A stretch of 64,000 nt of DNA, taken from the IMG/VR virus record IMGVR_UViG_3300012985_000006, positions 1 through 64,000 of that record; one strand, written 5' to 3'. Positions 51,134 through 58,695 of the stretch are shown one piece after another. Position 1 is the stretch's first letter, and each line of letters starts with the position of its first letter. The notes beneath the pieces are model-generated. The model made no database searches and was not told where the DNA came from. It worked only from the letters and a program-made list of their open reading frames with translations. The translations under genes were made by a program, and so were the position numbers. This stretch comes from a virus.

Positions 51134-52985
51134 TCTCGATAGTCTCCTCCAACAGATTGATGTTGGCTTGCGCCTCTTCGAATGCCCAAGCAGCAGCATT
51201 ATCCGGAAGCAGTTCTAGTACTTTACGTGCCCAATAAAGAGAATCTTTAAGCCTCCCTAGCTCTCCAAAACACATCGCCAGTCGTTGGCAAGGCATCCAA
51301 GAGTAGCAGGACAGATCTACCCACCAAAGGGTGAAGGGGGGCTCTCCTACTTTAGTTCCCGCATACAAGTAGAATTGAAGGGCTTCCTCGTATTTCTCTT
51401 CATTGAAGGCCAGATCCCCCAACCAAACCCAATGCTCAGTGCGACTCCAGTCATCGCCCGAACAACCCATCAAGGTTTCCCTAGCCTGGGCTAGTATTTC
51501 CTTGACCTTGGCCTGCTCACCCTTCTTGGCGGCCTCTTCTGCCTCTTGGGCGTACAGTTTGGCCAGTTGGAGGCGAGTATGATACCGCATTGCCCCATTC
51601 TTTCTGGGCAAACGGATGTATTCCTCCATGTAGGATCTGGCCCTTACAGGGTCGTATTCCCGCCATTCAGTACCCAAGTAGTGCAGCGAATTCTCGTTGC
51701 GGTTGGCTCTCCAATCTTCCAAGAGAGTCAGACGGTTCTGGGTCTTTCGTTGCTCGGCTCTTGAGAGCTCACGGTCATGCACCCTATCATGTAGGGTTCG
51801 GATGGTCGGTAGTTGGACCACATAAGACCCATCTGGGTAGTCCAGAACATTGTGGGTCTTACGCTTGTATCGGATATCCTTCTGGTTTTTGCACAACCAG
51901 GGGAACGCCCATTGCTGATCATGACCCGTCCGGAGGACGAATCCGACCTTGATAGCTTGATTCAGGTTATTGAGAGAGAGGAGGGTTTCCCAACCACTGA
52001 TCAGACGCTCATGCCCCTCGGTCATGAAGATCCATTGGCCAGTGCAACGGTCCATGCATTGGTTGCGAATCCAACCAAAGTGGACTCCACCATCTGGAGT
52101 CTCATCATCCTTTGGTCCCTCAGGATCTTTGAGATCAAAGATCACATCGGCGTACTTCTCAGCCACTTCCCTGGTGTTGTCGACCGTCCTAGGGTCGATA
52201 CCAATCACTATTTCGTCCGCCACTCCACGGAAGCTGGCCAGAGTGGCCTCCAGGTCGGCACCCTCATCACGGCAGGGCATCGTCACCGACAAGGTGAAAC
52301 CTTTGGGATACCCACATACGCCCAACAGATAGGGCCCCAGCACCTCAATCCGCACGTCGTTGAAGTGCTGCTGCAAGTCCCGTTTGAAGGACATGGCCGT
52401 GTATTTGATGGTGTGTTGCGGTTCTTCGTCCGGTCCCAAACGATCGTTGGGAACAGAGAGCAGCGCTTTACCTATTTTGGCCGCTGTGCTGAACAGTAGA
52501 TGTCGAGTGGCGGCGCTCAGGTGCTCCACCACCTCAGTCGCCACCACTACATCGCGGCCAGTAACGACTCGCTGAAGATCGGCTTCGTTCTCCAGGTCAG
52601 CAATAGCTGTTTCCAGGCCTTCTTCAGCCGCTTTCTTGAGAGCTTCTTCACTGTGATCCACCACCAGGACGTTGGCTTTTTTCGTATCGCGGAGGCGTCG
52701 TCCCAATGCACCTACACCGCCGCCCAGGTCTACCACATTAGCCCCCTCAGGCAAAATTCTTTCGACACGAGTGTACACTTGCCGCAAAGCATTGACCCGC
52801 CACTCTTCCTCCCCCTTCTCTGCCCACAGGCGATTCCAAAGGTCAGGGCTATTGGCAGATCGGGCCGCCCTCTCAGCTGCTCTCGATTCAGCCATATCCG
52901 CAGCGGAGGCTTGGAGCATCATATCTGGCTTCCTAGGGCCAGTGGGAGGTTTTTCGGTCAGGTTGTGTAGATCTTCATTTTGCAT
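51114..52985 (-). CDS. Fusion of SAM methyltransferase, family-2 glycosyltransferase and TPR repeats
   Basis: 623 aa, ATG at 52985. Residues ~80-215: class I methyltransferase, with motif I ANVVDLGGGVGALGRRL, acidic strand NVLVVDHSEEAL and motif IV VVVATEVVEHL. Residues ~230-400: GT2-type domain, LSVTMPCRDEGADLEATLAS then ADEIVIGIDPRTVDNT; the usual DxD site is replaced by WIFMTEGHE (~318-326). Residues ~450-610: TPR-like helices (YHTRLQLAKLYAQEAEEAA, YEEALQFYLYAGTKVGE, LYWARKVLELLPDNAAAWAF). Similar GT-TPR proteins modify protein surfaces. The gene lies between Ser/Thr-rich repeat proteins, which are plausible targets (inference). The order of domains is seen directly; the acceptor and the methylated group are unknown. 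Confidence 0.8.
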   Translation of the reverse strand: MQNEDLHNLTEKPPTGPRKPDMMLQASAADMAESRAAERAARSANSPDLWNRLWAEKGEEEWRVNALRQVYTRVERILPEGANVVDLGGGVGALGRRLRDTKKANVLVVDHSEEALKKAAEEGLETAIADLENEADLQRVVTGRDVVVATEVVEHLSAATRHLLFSTAAKIGKALLSVPNDRLGPDEEPQHTIKYTAMSFKRDLQQHFNDVRIEVLGPYLLGVCGYPKGFTLSVTMPCRDEGADLEATLASFRGVADEIVIGIDPRTVDNTREVAEKYADVIFDLKDPEGPKDDETPDGGVHFGWIRNQCMDRCTGQWIFMTEGHERLISGWETLLSLNNLNQAIKVGFVLRTGHDQQWAFPWLCKNQKDIRYKRKTHNVLDYPDGSYVVQLPTIRTLHDRVHDRELSRAEQRKTQNRLTLLEDWRANRNENSLHYLGTEWREYDPVRARSYMEEYIRLPRKNGAMRYHTRLQLAKLYAQEAEEAAKKGEQAKVKEILAQARETLMGCSGDDWSRTEHWVWLGDLAFNEEKYEEALQFYLYAGTKVGEPPFTLWWVDLSCYSWMPCQRLAMCFGELGRLKDSLYWARKVLELLPDNAAAWAFEEAQANINLLEETIENVRQSE

Positions 52986-53003
52986 CTTATCTGGGGTCCT
53001 CTA

Positions 53004-53615
53004 CTACTCACGTTTGCGAATAGGGTGTGGGTCTATGATGTAACTACGAATCTCTTCTGGGGGAAGCTTGGGAAGCTGCTTGGTCTTTGGGGGTATGGCG
53101 GGCTGTAGGGATGGTAGGGGCTCTTGGAATGTTGGTATAGCGCTCAGCAAACCATCCCCTTGAAAAGCGATTTGTAGCACACCATCAATCCATGGGTATA
53201 CCTCATCGGTGGTCTCCAGACCATCCAAAGATACACGATTGTACTGGAATTCCAACCCTGTCGTCTCAGTCAGGGTCAGTAGATCGGTACCGAACGCATC
53301 TTGTACTCTACCTGATTGGATAGCATCCACAACGGACATCAAATCCGAAGGAGCCACCCCGTAGAACATCGCCACCAAGACTTGATCCGTAAGGTTGGAA
53401 CCATCGAACGGCTTGCGTTCATAACCGTTGCTAGTCAGGGCACTGTCCTGGGTCGAAACTGCATCAATCGCACCAGCACTCAAGTTGGACTCGACATTGA
53501 CCTGATCCGAATATCCCACCGAATCGGCTAGGGCAAATTGATACGCCATCGCCAGTGCGATAGCATCTGCCGAGATCGATAGAGTGTCAGCCAAAACCTC
53601 ATCAATCTGAGTCAT
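53004..53615 (-). CDS. Short degenerate repeat protein related to the 1378-aa fibre
   Basis: 203 aa, ATG 53615 with SD GAGAGA. Residues ~5-150 contain about seven weak repeats of the same plan as the 1378-aa protein (ADTLSISADAIAL, ADSVGYSDQVNVES, IDAVSTQDSALTS, GTDLLTLTETTGLEFQYNR). The C-terminal ~45 residues are Pro-rich and basic (LPSLQPAIPPKTKQLPKL, IIDPHPIRKRE). It directly precedes the methyltransferase/glycosyltransferase gene. It may be a short fibre or the base of the large one. Confidence 0.6.
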   Translation of the reverse strand: MTQIDEVLADTLSISADAIALAMAYQFALADSVGYSDQVNVESNLSAGAIDAVSTQDSALTSNGYERKPFDGSNLTDQVLVAMFYGVAPSDLMSVVDAIQSGRVQDAFGTDLLTLTETTGLEFQYNRVSLDGLETTDEVYPWIDGVLQIAFQGDGLLSAIPTFQEPLPSLQPAIPPKTKQLPKLPPEEIRSYIIDPHPIRKRE

Positions 53616-53624
53616 CTGATTCTC

Positions 53625-54014
53625 TCAACAGGAGCCAGTCTTGATGAAAGAGGCTTGGCTTGCGGCCGGTTGGTTGACGACATCGTAGTCAATCACAATC
53701 AGCTGTGGGATAGGAGCGTAGCTGAAAGTCAGGTTCCAATGACCCAACTGGTTAGCATAGAAGCGTATCCCGTAAGCTCCACCAGTCAACTGATTCCAAT
53801 AGATGCTTCCCGAAACCACCTGGCTGTCTTGGACGGTCGTACCATCCACCAACGGCCAAGATACGGTCTGATTGTTGAGCGTGAGGATTAGCCCGACATT
53901 GGACGGAATCAAACCCGTTACGGGGTTGTATTGGTCCGACTGAAAGATGTTGACCTGATCGAACGTGATCCGGTTCACCTGCACTTGTCGATTACGAAAG
54001 GTAGCGGCCATCAT
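53625..54014 (-). CDS. Small beta-rich virion protein
   Basis: 129 aa, starting at ATG 54014 or the next codon, also ATG. Strand-rich: RNRQVQVNRITFDQVNIF, SNVGLILTLNNQTVSWPLVD, WNQLTGGAYGIRFYANQLG, HWNLTFSYAPIPQLIVIDY. It looks like an Ig or jelly-roll domain with a C-terminal Cys. The surrounding genes encode fibre or decoration-type proteins, so it probably belongs to the same structure. SD poor; 9 bases separate it from the 203-aa gene. Confidence 0.55.
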   Translation of the reverse strand: MMAATFRNRQVQVNRITFDQVNIFQSDQYNPVTGLIPSNVGLILTLNNQTVSWPLVDGTTVQDSQVVSGSIYWNQLTGGAYGIRFYANQLGHWNLTFSYAPIPQLIVIDYDVVNQPAASQASFIKTGSC

Positions 54015-54036
54015 CTAACCATTTCGTAAAAGGAAA

Positions 54037-54417
54037 TCACAGCTCTTGAACGGTCAGGTAACCGACTGGGAAATAGACTGGTTTGGTGTCAACGTTCTTG
54101 GTTGTCTGCACTGCCTTGAAATACAGCATGTTGCCTGCCGTCAAAGCGTCAAAAATGCCTACCGCCACCACCGAACCCCACGCAGAAGTAGGTGTTGGGA
54201 AATTGATCGCCCCTGTGTTGGCCACCATCTTCCCTGAAGGTGCTCCAAACACAACCGTCTGACGCTGATACGCCCCACCCACCACCTCGACCCCACCTCC
54301 AGCACTCGTAGGCTCTACCGTGTAGAGCGCCACATACAGGGCACTTGGGAGGGTAGGCGTGATTCCTCTCAACCATCCGTTGAGTATCTGGTTTGCTAGG
54401 TAATCACTCTTGTTCAT
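54037..54417 (-). CDS. Gp80-like small phage virion protein
   Basis: 126 aa, starting at a TGATG junction with the HNH gene. The opening KSDYLANQILNGWLRG followed by LPSALYVALYTVEPTSAGGG, GGAYQRQTVVFG and WGSVVAVGIFDALTAGNMLY matches a widespread small phage protein (Gp80-type) found near tail-fibre or decoration genes. It is probably a structural subunit. The role in other phages is not well defined. No own SD; coupling to the HNH gene is likely. Confidence 0.7.
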   Translation of the reverse strand: MNKSDYLANQILNGWLRGITPTLPSALYVALYTVEPTSAGGGVEVVGGAYQRQTVVFGAPSGKMVANTGAINFPTPTSAWGSVVAVGIFDALTAGNMLYFKAVQTTKNVDTKPVYFPVGYLTVQEL

Positions 54418-55100
54418 CAGAGGTACCGTGCCATCAAAGCTATATGTCGGGACCCTTTTCGAGAGTTACAAGGCTTGCAGCAGGGAACCACATTGTCTGC
54501 CGTGTTGGATCCCCCATGAATAAGGGGCTGCAAGTGATCCAATGTACGTTTCTCGATAGCCAGTGTCCTGAGGTCTACCAGGCAATACCCGCAACGATGG
54601 TCAAAGACCTCTAGTATTTGGTCAACCTCAATCGCAGTCAGCGTGTTTTCAGCCTTTGAACGACGCATCCTGTACTTGGCCCCTTGTAGACGGGCTGCAT
54701 GACGGTTCCGTCGAAACCAATCTCGAACGCCAGCTCGCAGTTTCTCACGATTGGCCGCCACATAGACAGCTCGACGCTTGCGGACCTTTTCCTTGTCTTG
54801 GTTGGCCGCATAACCAACCCACTGTTCCTTGTTCTGCTGGTAGTAGTTGGCCAGATAGGTTTTGTAGTACTCTTGATGTTCTTCGCGGAACTTCTTGGAA
54901 ATGGCTCTGTGGGTAACCGGATCAGCGTCGTACTTGGCTTTGGCCTTCTTACGAACCGATTCACGATTCTTGGCGTAGGAAGTCTTCGTCAGAGGGCTAC
55001 GACAGAGCTTGCAGACTGGATATCGACCGTCCTTCTTACTCTTGTCCTTCTGGAAGTCGTCCAGCTCTTTCGCTTCCCCACACTTACTACATTTTTTCAT
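54417..55100 (-). CDS. HNH endonuclease with N-terminal zinc ribbon
   Basis: 227 aa, ATG 55100. Residues 1-35: zinc ribbon MKKCSKCGEAKELDDF and YPVCKLC (Cys4, 7, 30, 33). Residues ~40-150: basic Lys/Arg/Tyr-rich linker suited to DNA contact. Residues ~170-215: HNH fold, CGYC, then LDHLQPLIHGG (Asp188-His189 catalytic pair), SNTADNVVPCCKPCNSRKG. Free-standing HNH genes are common in phages and often mobile (homing type). Here it overlaps the following virion gene by TGATG, so it is fully set into the operon. Confidence 0.85.
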   Translation of the reverse strand: MKKCSKCGEAKELDDFQKDKSKKDGRYPVCKLCRSPLTKTSYAKNRESVRKKAKAKYDADPVTHRAISKKFREEHQEYYKTYLANYYQQNKEQWVGYAANQDKEKVRKRRAVYVAANREKLRAGVRDWFRRNRHAARLQGAKYRMRRSKAENTLTAIEVDQILEVFDHRCGYCLVDLRTLAIEKRTLDHLQPLIHGGSNTADNVVPCCKPCNSRKGSRHIALMARYL

Positions 55101-55121
55101 GTCTGGTAATGTAGGTAAATG

Positions 55122-55385
55122 TCAGGGCATGTGGCAGATGCTCTTGAGAGTTTTCACGGCGTTTGCGTACGGCAGTGCTGCCACCTTGCCAGTTTGACTG
55201 AACCAGGCGTTCTTTAGTTCGTCCATATTCGATATCGAGGTGTCGAATATGAAGCTAACCTTGCCAGTGCCGTTCCGATCGTGGCGAGTCATCGTGACCC
55301 CAGCAACCTGCAAATAGGCTGCGAAATAGAGGTCGGACGTACGGAACTCGTTATCAGGAGTAGATGATTTCATTTTGGATTCCAA
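55122..55385 (-). CDS. DUF5659-type small protein
   Basis: 87 aa from a TTG at 55385 with AAGGG six bases upstream; ATG 55373 is an alternative. The core FRTSDLYFAAYLQVAGV, the strand GTGKVSFIFDT and the C-terminal AALPYANAVKTLKSICH are the pattern of DUF5659 proteins, found in many phages and bacteria with no known function. It lies between the 366-aa structural gene and the HNH endonuclease. Confidence 0.7.
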   Translation of the reverse strand: MESKMKSSTPDNEFRTSDLYFAAYLQVAGVTMTRHDRNGTGKVSFIFDTSISNMDELKNAWFSQTGKVAALPYANAVKTLKSICHMP

Positions 55386-55444
55386 TCTCGACCCTTCTAG
55401 GGATCGTTAGGTCATCTGGATCTAGGATTTGGGTCTATATCTGA

Positions 55445-55463
55445 GCCCCCTCATGGAGGGGGC
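55445..55463. terminator. GC-rich hairpin after the 366-aa gene
   Basis: GCCCCCTC (55445-55452) and GAGGGGGC (55456-55463), loop of three bases, 14 bases after the stop codon. A very stable stem but no U run; it could pause or partly end transcription between the 366-aa gene and the DUF5659 gene. Confidence 0.55.
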
Positions 55464-55476
55464 CCTCATGTAGCTA

Positions 55477-56577
55477 TCAGGCTACTGCACGCTTGGTAGA
55501 GACACGTTGACGAACCTTCACCTGAACGAAGGTGGTGACGGTCGTCAGACCAGCCAGCAATGAAGCAGGGATGACGATCGAAGTAGCGGTCACGGAACCG
55601 CCGGCCTTCTCAATCACCACTTGATGCAAGGTCTTGTTGATCTTACCGGTCAGCTGAACGGTCGTCTCTTTGCGATCGTAGACACCCAAACCGGTTCCCG
55701 CGATCGTCAGAGCGCCAGAGGTGGGGCTGTCTTTGGTGGCTGAGCTGGTGACTGGCAATGTGGTGGTGAAGGTGGTTGAACCATCATCTGCCACAACCGC
55801 AATTGCGGCTCCACTGACAAGCCCTCGACGAGAGTCTGGATTGTAGCTAGCTGAACGGTATTCAGCAATCATACCAACCAGCCAACTGTCAATCACCACC
55901 GGAGTCTCAGCAAACTTCGGAGCAATCGCATCAGCAATCGCCGTCTGGGTGCCGCGAGCTGCGGGAACCAACGACAAGGCGTTTGCGTTATTGCCAGAGC
56001 CCACCGCATTGATGGCAGTATTCGACACATTGAGAGTGCCGCTAATTGGGTTCAAGGCAGTGATGAAGGTCGCCGAAGAAGGGGTGGTCCGGATGGTGGC
56101 CGTCAAGCCCAAAGCGGTGTAGGCAGAGTTGGCGATAGTGGCGGTTTCGACGTATGCAGAAGAACCTTTGGGACCTTCAAACGACACACGTTGACCAGAA
56201 CCGACACCTGTGAAAGCTGAGACGCCAGAGCCCAACAGGGCCGCGTTGATGGCGGCAATCAGGTTGGTGATGTTGGCGTAGGCCGCGTTGGCAATCGTCA
56301 CTGTGCTGTACGCTGCCGAGGACGTGGTACGTACCTTCAGGACGTTGTTGGTGCCGTTGATGGTCAACGGGAACGAACCAGAGATATCGCTACCCTGGAT
56401 GATCGCCCCTGCTCCGGTAGAACCGGACAACACAACGTCCAACTTGGCCGTTGTGGGGCGGCCGATATTCCGCTCCTGGCCCTTAGCTTCGACTGGTGGA
56501 TTGAATTGAGAAACGGGCTCCAGATCCATCAAGTGAATCGGACCTGGAAGATCCCCTCTGATTACGCCAATACGCAT
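55477..56577 (-). CDS. Modular beta-rich virion protein (hook-IN-like plus IPT/TIG-like domains)
   Basis: 366 aa, ATG 56577 with SD AGGAG. Residues ~65-160 form a module (SGSFPLTINGTNNVLKVRTT, LIAAINAALLGSGVSAFTG, SAYTALGLT) of the same type as those in the sheath and the gp25-like protein. The C-terminal ~85 residues (SGALTIAGTGLGVYDRKETT, VIPASLLAGLTTVTTFVQV) match the end of the 200-aa protein at 56987-57589 and have the GTGL turn of IPT/TIG-type Ig domains. Probably a surface or decoration protein. Confidence 0.65.
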   Translation of the reverse strand: MRIGVIRGDLPGPIHLMDLEPVSQFNPPVEAKGQERNIGRPTTAKLDVVLSGSTGAGAIIQGSDISGSFPLTINGTNNVLKVRTTSSAAYSTVTIANAAYANITNLIAAINAALLGSGVSAFTGVGSGQRVSFEGPKGSSAYVETATIANSAYTALGLTATIRTTPSSATFITALNPISGTLNVSNTAINAVGSGNNANALSLVPAARGTQTAIADAIAPKFAETPVVIDSWLVGMIAEYRSASYNPDSRRGLVSGAAIAVVADDGSTTFTTTLPVTSSATKDSPTSGALTIAGTGLGVYDRKETTVQLTGKINKTLHQVVIEKAGGSVTATSIVIPASLLAGLTTVTTFVQVKVRQRVSTKRAVA

Positions 56578-56612
56578 GGTATGCTCCTATGATGGATCGT
56601 GAAACAAGTCAG

Positions 56613-56972
56613 TTATGCCGAGAACCGTCCTCGGGCTTGGTCAATCTTGAGGTTCTGGAGAACAACCCCGTAATCTGCGAAAAAGTCTGAGATTGAAGTG
56701 AGGAAGGACAGATCATCAGTTCTCCAGGCAAACTGAGCTTTTTTGATCTGGATTCGCATTCTAGCAAGGCGTTTGATGTAAAGTGGGTAACGATCCAAGC
56801 TTTGGAGTTCTTCCAATGCATCTTCCAACCGATTGAGTCGGCCCAAGGCATCTTTGAGCAAGTTCCGTCTATACGGATCAGGGATAAGGCTCTTAGGTTG
56901 CCAGCGATGGTCAACCTTGTAGAACCCAGTCCCCTCTTGCTCAAGGATACTTGGTAAGATACGATACTGCAC
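56613..56972 (-). CDS. Small helical protein, function unknown
   Basis: 119 aa from GTG 56972. Another frame on the same strand (56609-56977) is also open, but this one has the charged amphipathic pattern of a true helical protein (NLLKDALGRLNRLEDALEEL, LYIKRLARMRIQIKKAQF, SDFFADYGVVLQNLKIDQA). It lies between two related beta-rich genes. It might be an assembly factor or a helical partner of those. The SD is weak. Confidence 0.55.
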   Translation of the reverse strand: MQYRILPSILEQEGTGFYKVDHRWQPKSLIPDPYRRNLLKDALGRLNRLEDALEELQSLDRYPLYIKRLARMRIQIKKAQFAWRTDDLSFLTSISDFFADYGVVLQNLKIDQARGRFSA

Positions 56973-56986
56973 TTCACAGGCTTGCT

Positions 56987-57589
56987 TCAGAAGGTTTTGG
57001 TGTTGCTATCTTTGGCGTCAGCTCGAATGATCATCGTATTGCCGGTCGTCAGACCTGCAATCAAAGACGCCTTGATCACCATACCGGTGTCGGAGGCTGA
57101 ACCACCACCAGCGCCAGTAATTTGAGCCAATGTCAAAGTCTTGCTGCCAACGCCAGTTCCAGCAAATCGGACCGTTGTCACTTCTGGAGCAACCGAGGCC
57201 AAACCAGTACCTACTACCGTCACGTCACCAGCCGAGGGTGAGTTGAGGGTGGCGGTTGTGATGACGGGAGCGGCCAAGCTAGCTGGTGTGACAGTAGCTT
57301 GGGTGATAAGACCCGCTCGAACCAATTTCGAGATCTTACCGGAAGCGGCCGAAAGGATTACCTTCTCGGTCTCCAACACGTCAATGTAGCCAGCAATGGT
57401 GGCATCCCCAATCTTGGTGCGAGGGATGTAACAAGGCTGCTTGGGCGAATTGGCGTAACCATCCCGCCTGTATGCCTTCGGGTCCCCTCGGCTGCCTAGA
57501 CGATGAACGCTCTTATTGGGAAGACCGTCGTCAATGTCGTCAACACGAATGGCGCCCGAAACTGTCTGGTTGTGTGTAAGCCTCAGCAT
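56987..57589 (-). CDS. Beta-rich virion protein with IPT/TIG-like C-terminal domain
   Basis: 200 aa, ATG 57589 with SD GAGGAG. Residues 1-115 have a basic segment (HRLGSRGDPKAYRRDGYA) and then AGYIDVLETEKVILSAASGK. The C-terminal ~85 residues (GDVTVVGTGLASVAPEVTT, VIKASLIAGLTTGNTMIIRA) align with the C-terminal domain of the 366-aa protein encoded two genes downstream, showing domain duplication. Likely part of the virion surface. Confidence 0.6.
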   Translation of the reverse strand: MLRLTHNQTVSGAIRVDDIDDGLPNKSVHRLGSRGDPKAYRRDGYANSPKQPCYIPRTKIGDATIAGYIDVLETEKVILSAASGKISKLVRAGLITQATVTPASLAAPVITTATLNSPSAGDVTVVGTGLASVAPEVTTVRFAGTGVGSKTLTLAQITGAGGGSASDTGMVIKASLIAGLTTGNTMIIRADAKDSNTKTF

Positions 57590-57631
57590 GCAATACTCCT
57601 CGCTTGTGGATCAAAAGCGATAAAAGGAACC

Positions 57632-58279
57632 TTAGAGTGGTAGATAGTTGGTGAAAGAGGCCGAAAATGCTACCGTACCTCCGACACCTCGAACCAATAG
57701 GGTGTCGGTAGGGCCGTGGAAGATGGTGAGTGTCTCTTGAGGAGCTACCTGCTGTTCACCACCGCTAGCCAGAACTGCAATGTATAGATTGCGACCGCCA
57801 GTGGCCTCCTCATTCTTGATATACAGGTCTTGAGTTGTGAACGGCAGGTCCAATTGTTGGGCGTTGGCCAAAGCCGCCCCCTGAGGAGCCGTCCCAGAAA
57901 TCAGGATTCGGCTGGTGCCGTAATGCTCTGAATCGGTCAACACAAGGGTTGCTGGACTGGGCGTCCCAGGAGTGCCTGAAAAGTCCAGGGGCACGAATTT
58001 CAGCCAGAAATTCTTGGAGTCAAACACACCTGCCCCATTGTAGGTGTCCGGATTGAAGACAATTCGGATATGGTCCCTGTTGTTGACGCTATGCAATACA
58101 GCAGGGTTGATGGTTGGATCAAGAAAGCCAGAACTGATGTCGGCTGTCATCAAAGTGGTGAAGGAACCATCGAAATTTGCAGCTCCTTGAAGGCGGTAAC
58201 CCTTTACATTGGGTTGTTTCGGAGTAAGCAAGTCCACAATGCCCTTACGACGCCGAATGATACTGAAACTTCTAGCCAT
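57632..58279 (-). CDS. Beta-rich virion protein
   Basis: 215 aa, ATG 58279 in a TAATG overlap, SD GGAG. The N terminus is basic (SFSIIRRRKGIVDLL). The main body is strand-rich: YRLQGAANFDGSFTTLMTA, HIRIVFNPDTYNGAGVFDS, ATLVLTDSEHYGTSRILISG, QDLYIKNEEATGGRNLYIAV, and a C-terminal TLLVRGVGGTVAFSASFTNY. No enzyme motif; likely a decoration or fibre-base protein. The family is not recognised. Confidence 0.6.
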   Translation of the reverse strand: MARSFSIIRRRKGIVDLLTPKQPNVKGYRLQGAANFDGSFTTLMTADISSGFLDPTINPAVLHSVNNRDHIRIVFNPDTYNGAGVFDSKNFWLKFVPLDFSGTPGTPSPATLVLTDSEHYGTSRILISGTAPQGAALANAQQLDLPFTTQDLYIKNEEATGGRNLYIAVLASGGEQQVAPQETLTIFHGPTDTLLVRGVGGTVAFSASFTNYLPL

Positions 58280-58695
58280 TAGGATGTGCTCCGTTCCTTA
58301 GAAACAAGCGGCTGATAAGTGCTAGCTGAATCCTCCCCTTTGGTGGTCCGGACGTGATCCTGTACATCCGACCAAGAATGAGCCTCCTGACCCTGGTAAT
58401 TGGGAATCAACCTAGACTTGAATACATGGTCCTTCTCTCGTTTGGCCATGTCGACATTCCGTCCAGCCCGATATTTCTTCTCTTTCCCTACCTTAGAAGC
58501 CCAACCACCACTTGCCCCATCCTTCATGACAAATCCTATGTCCCCAGGATTGAACACTAGTTCGAGGGGGGCTCCGTCAGCATCGAGCAACACTTGAGTT
58601 CCCGCCTTGACTTCTTCGTATGTGGAGAAAGTGAGGCGTCTAGTTACGAGGGTACCATCAACCGTATTCTTGAGAGTGTAGGTAGGCATTTTCAT
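58279..58695 (-). CDS. Small charged protein of the virion cluster
   Basis: 138 aa, ATG 58695 in an ATGA overlap (ATG 58689 is also possible). The N-terminal half is beta (YTLKNTVDGTLVTRRLTFST, LELVFNPGDIGFVMKDGASG) and ends in GGWASKVGKEKKYRAGRN, an exposed basic segment; the remainder is polar and probably disordered. The TYTLKNTVDG opening looks like a small zinc-free relative of FmdB-like phage proteins, but this is weak. Function unknown. Confidence 0.55.
   Translation of the reverse strand: MKMPTYTLKNTVDGTLVTRRLTFSTYEEVKAGTQVLLDADGAPLELVFNPGDIGFVMKDGASGGWASKVGKEKKYRAGRNVDMAKREKDHVFKSRLIPNYQGQEAHSWSDVQDHVRTTKGEDSASTYQPLVSKERSTS

Noticed and set aside
56609-56977. 122-codon minus-strand frame overlapping the 119-aa gene
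   Set aside because: Composition is irregular (many Ser, Cys, Trp) and lacks the amphipathic pattern of the other frame; only one of the two can be the main product.
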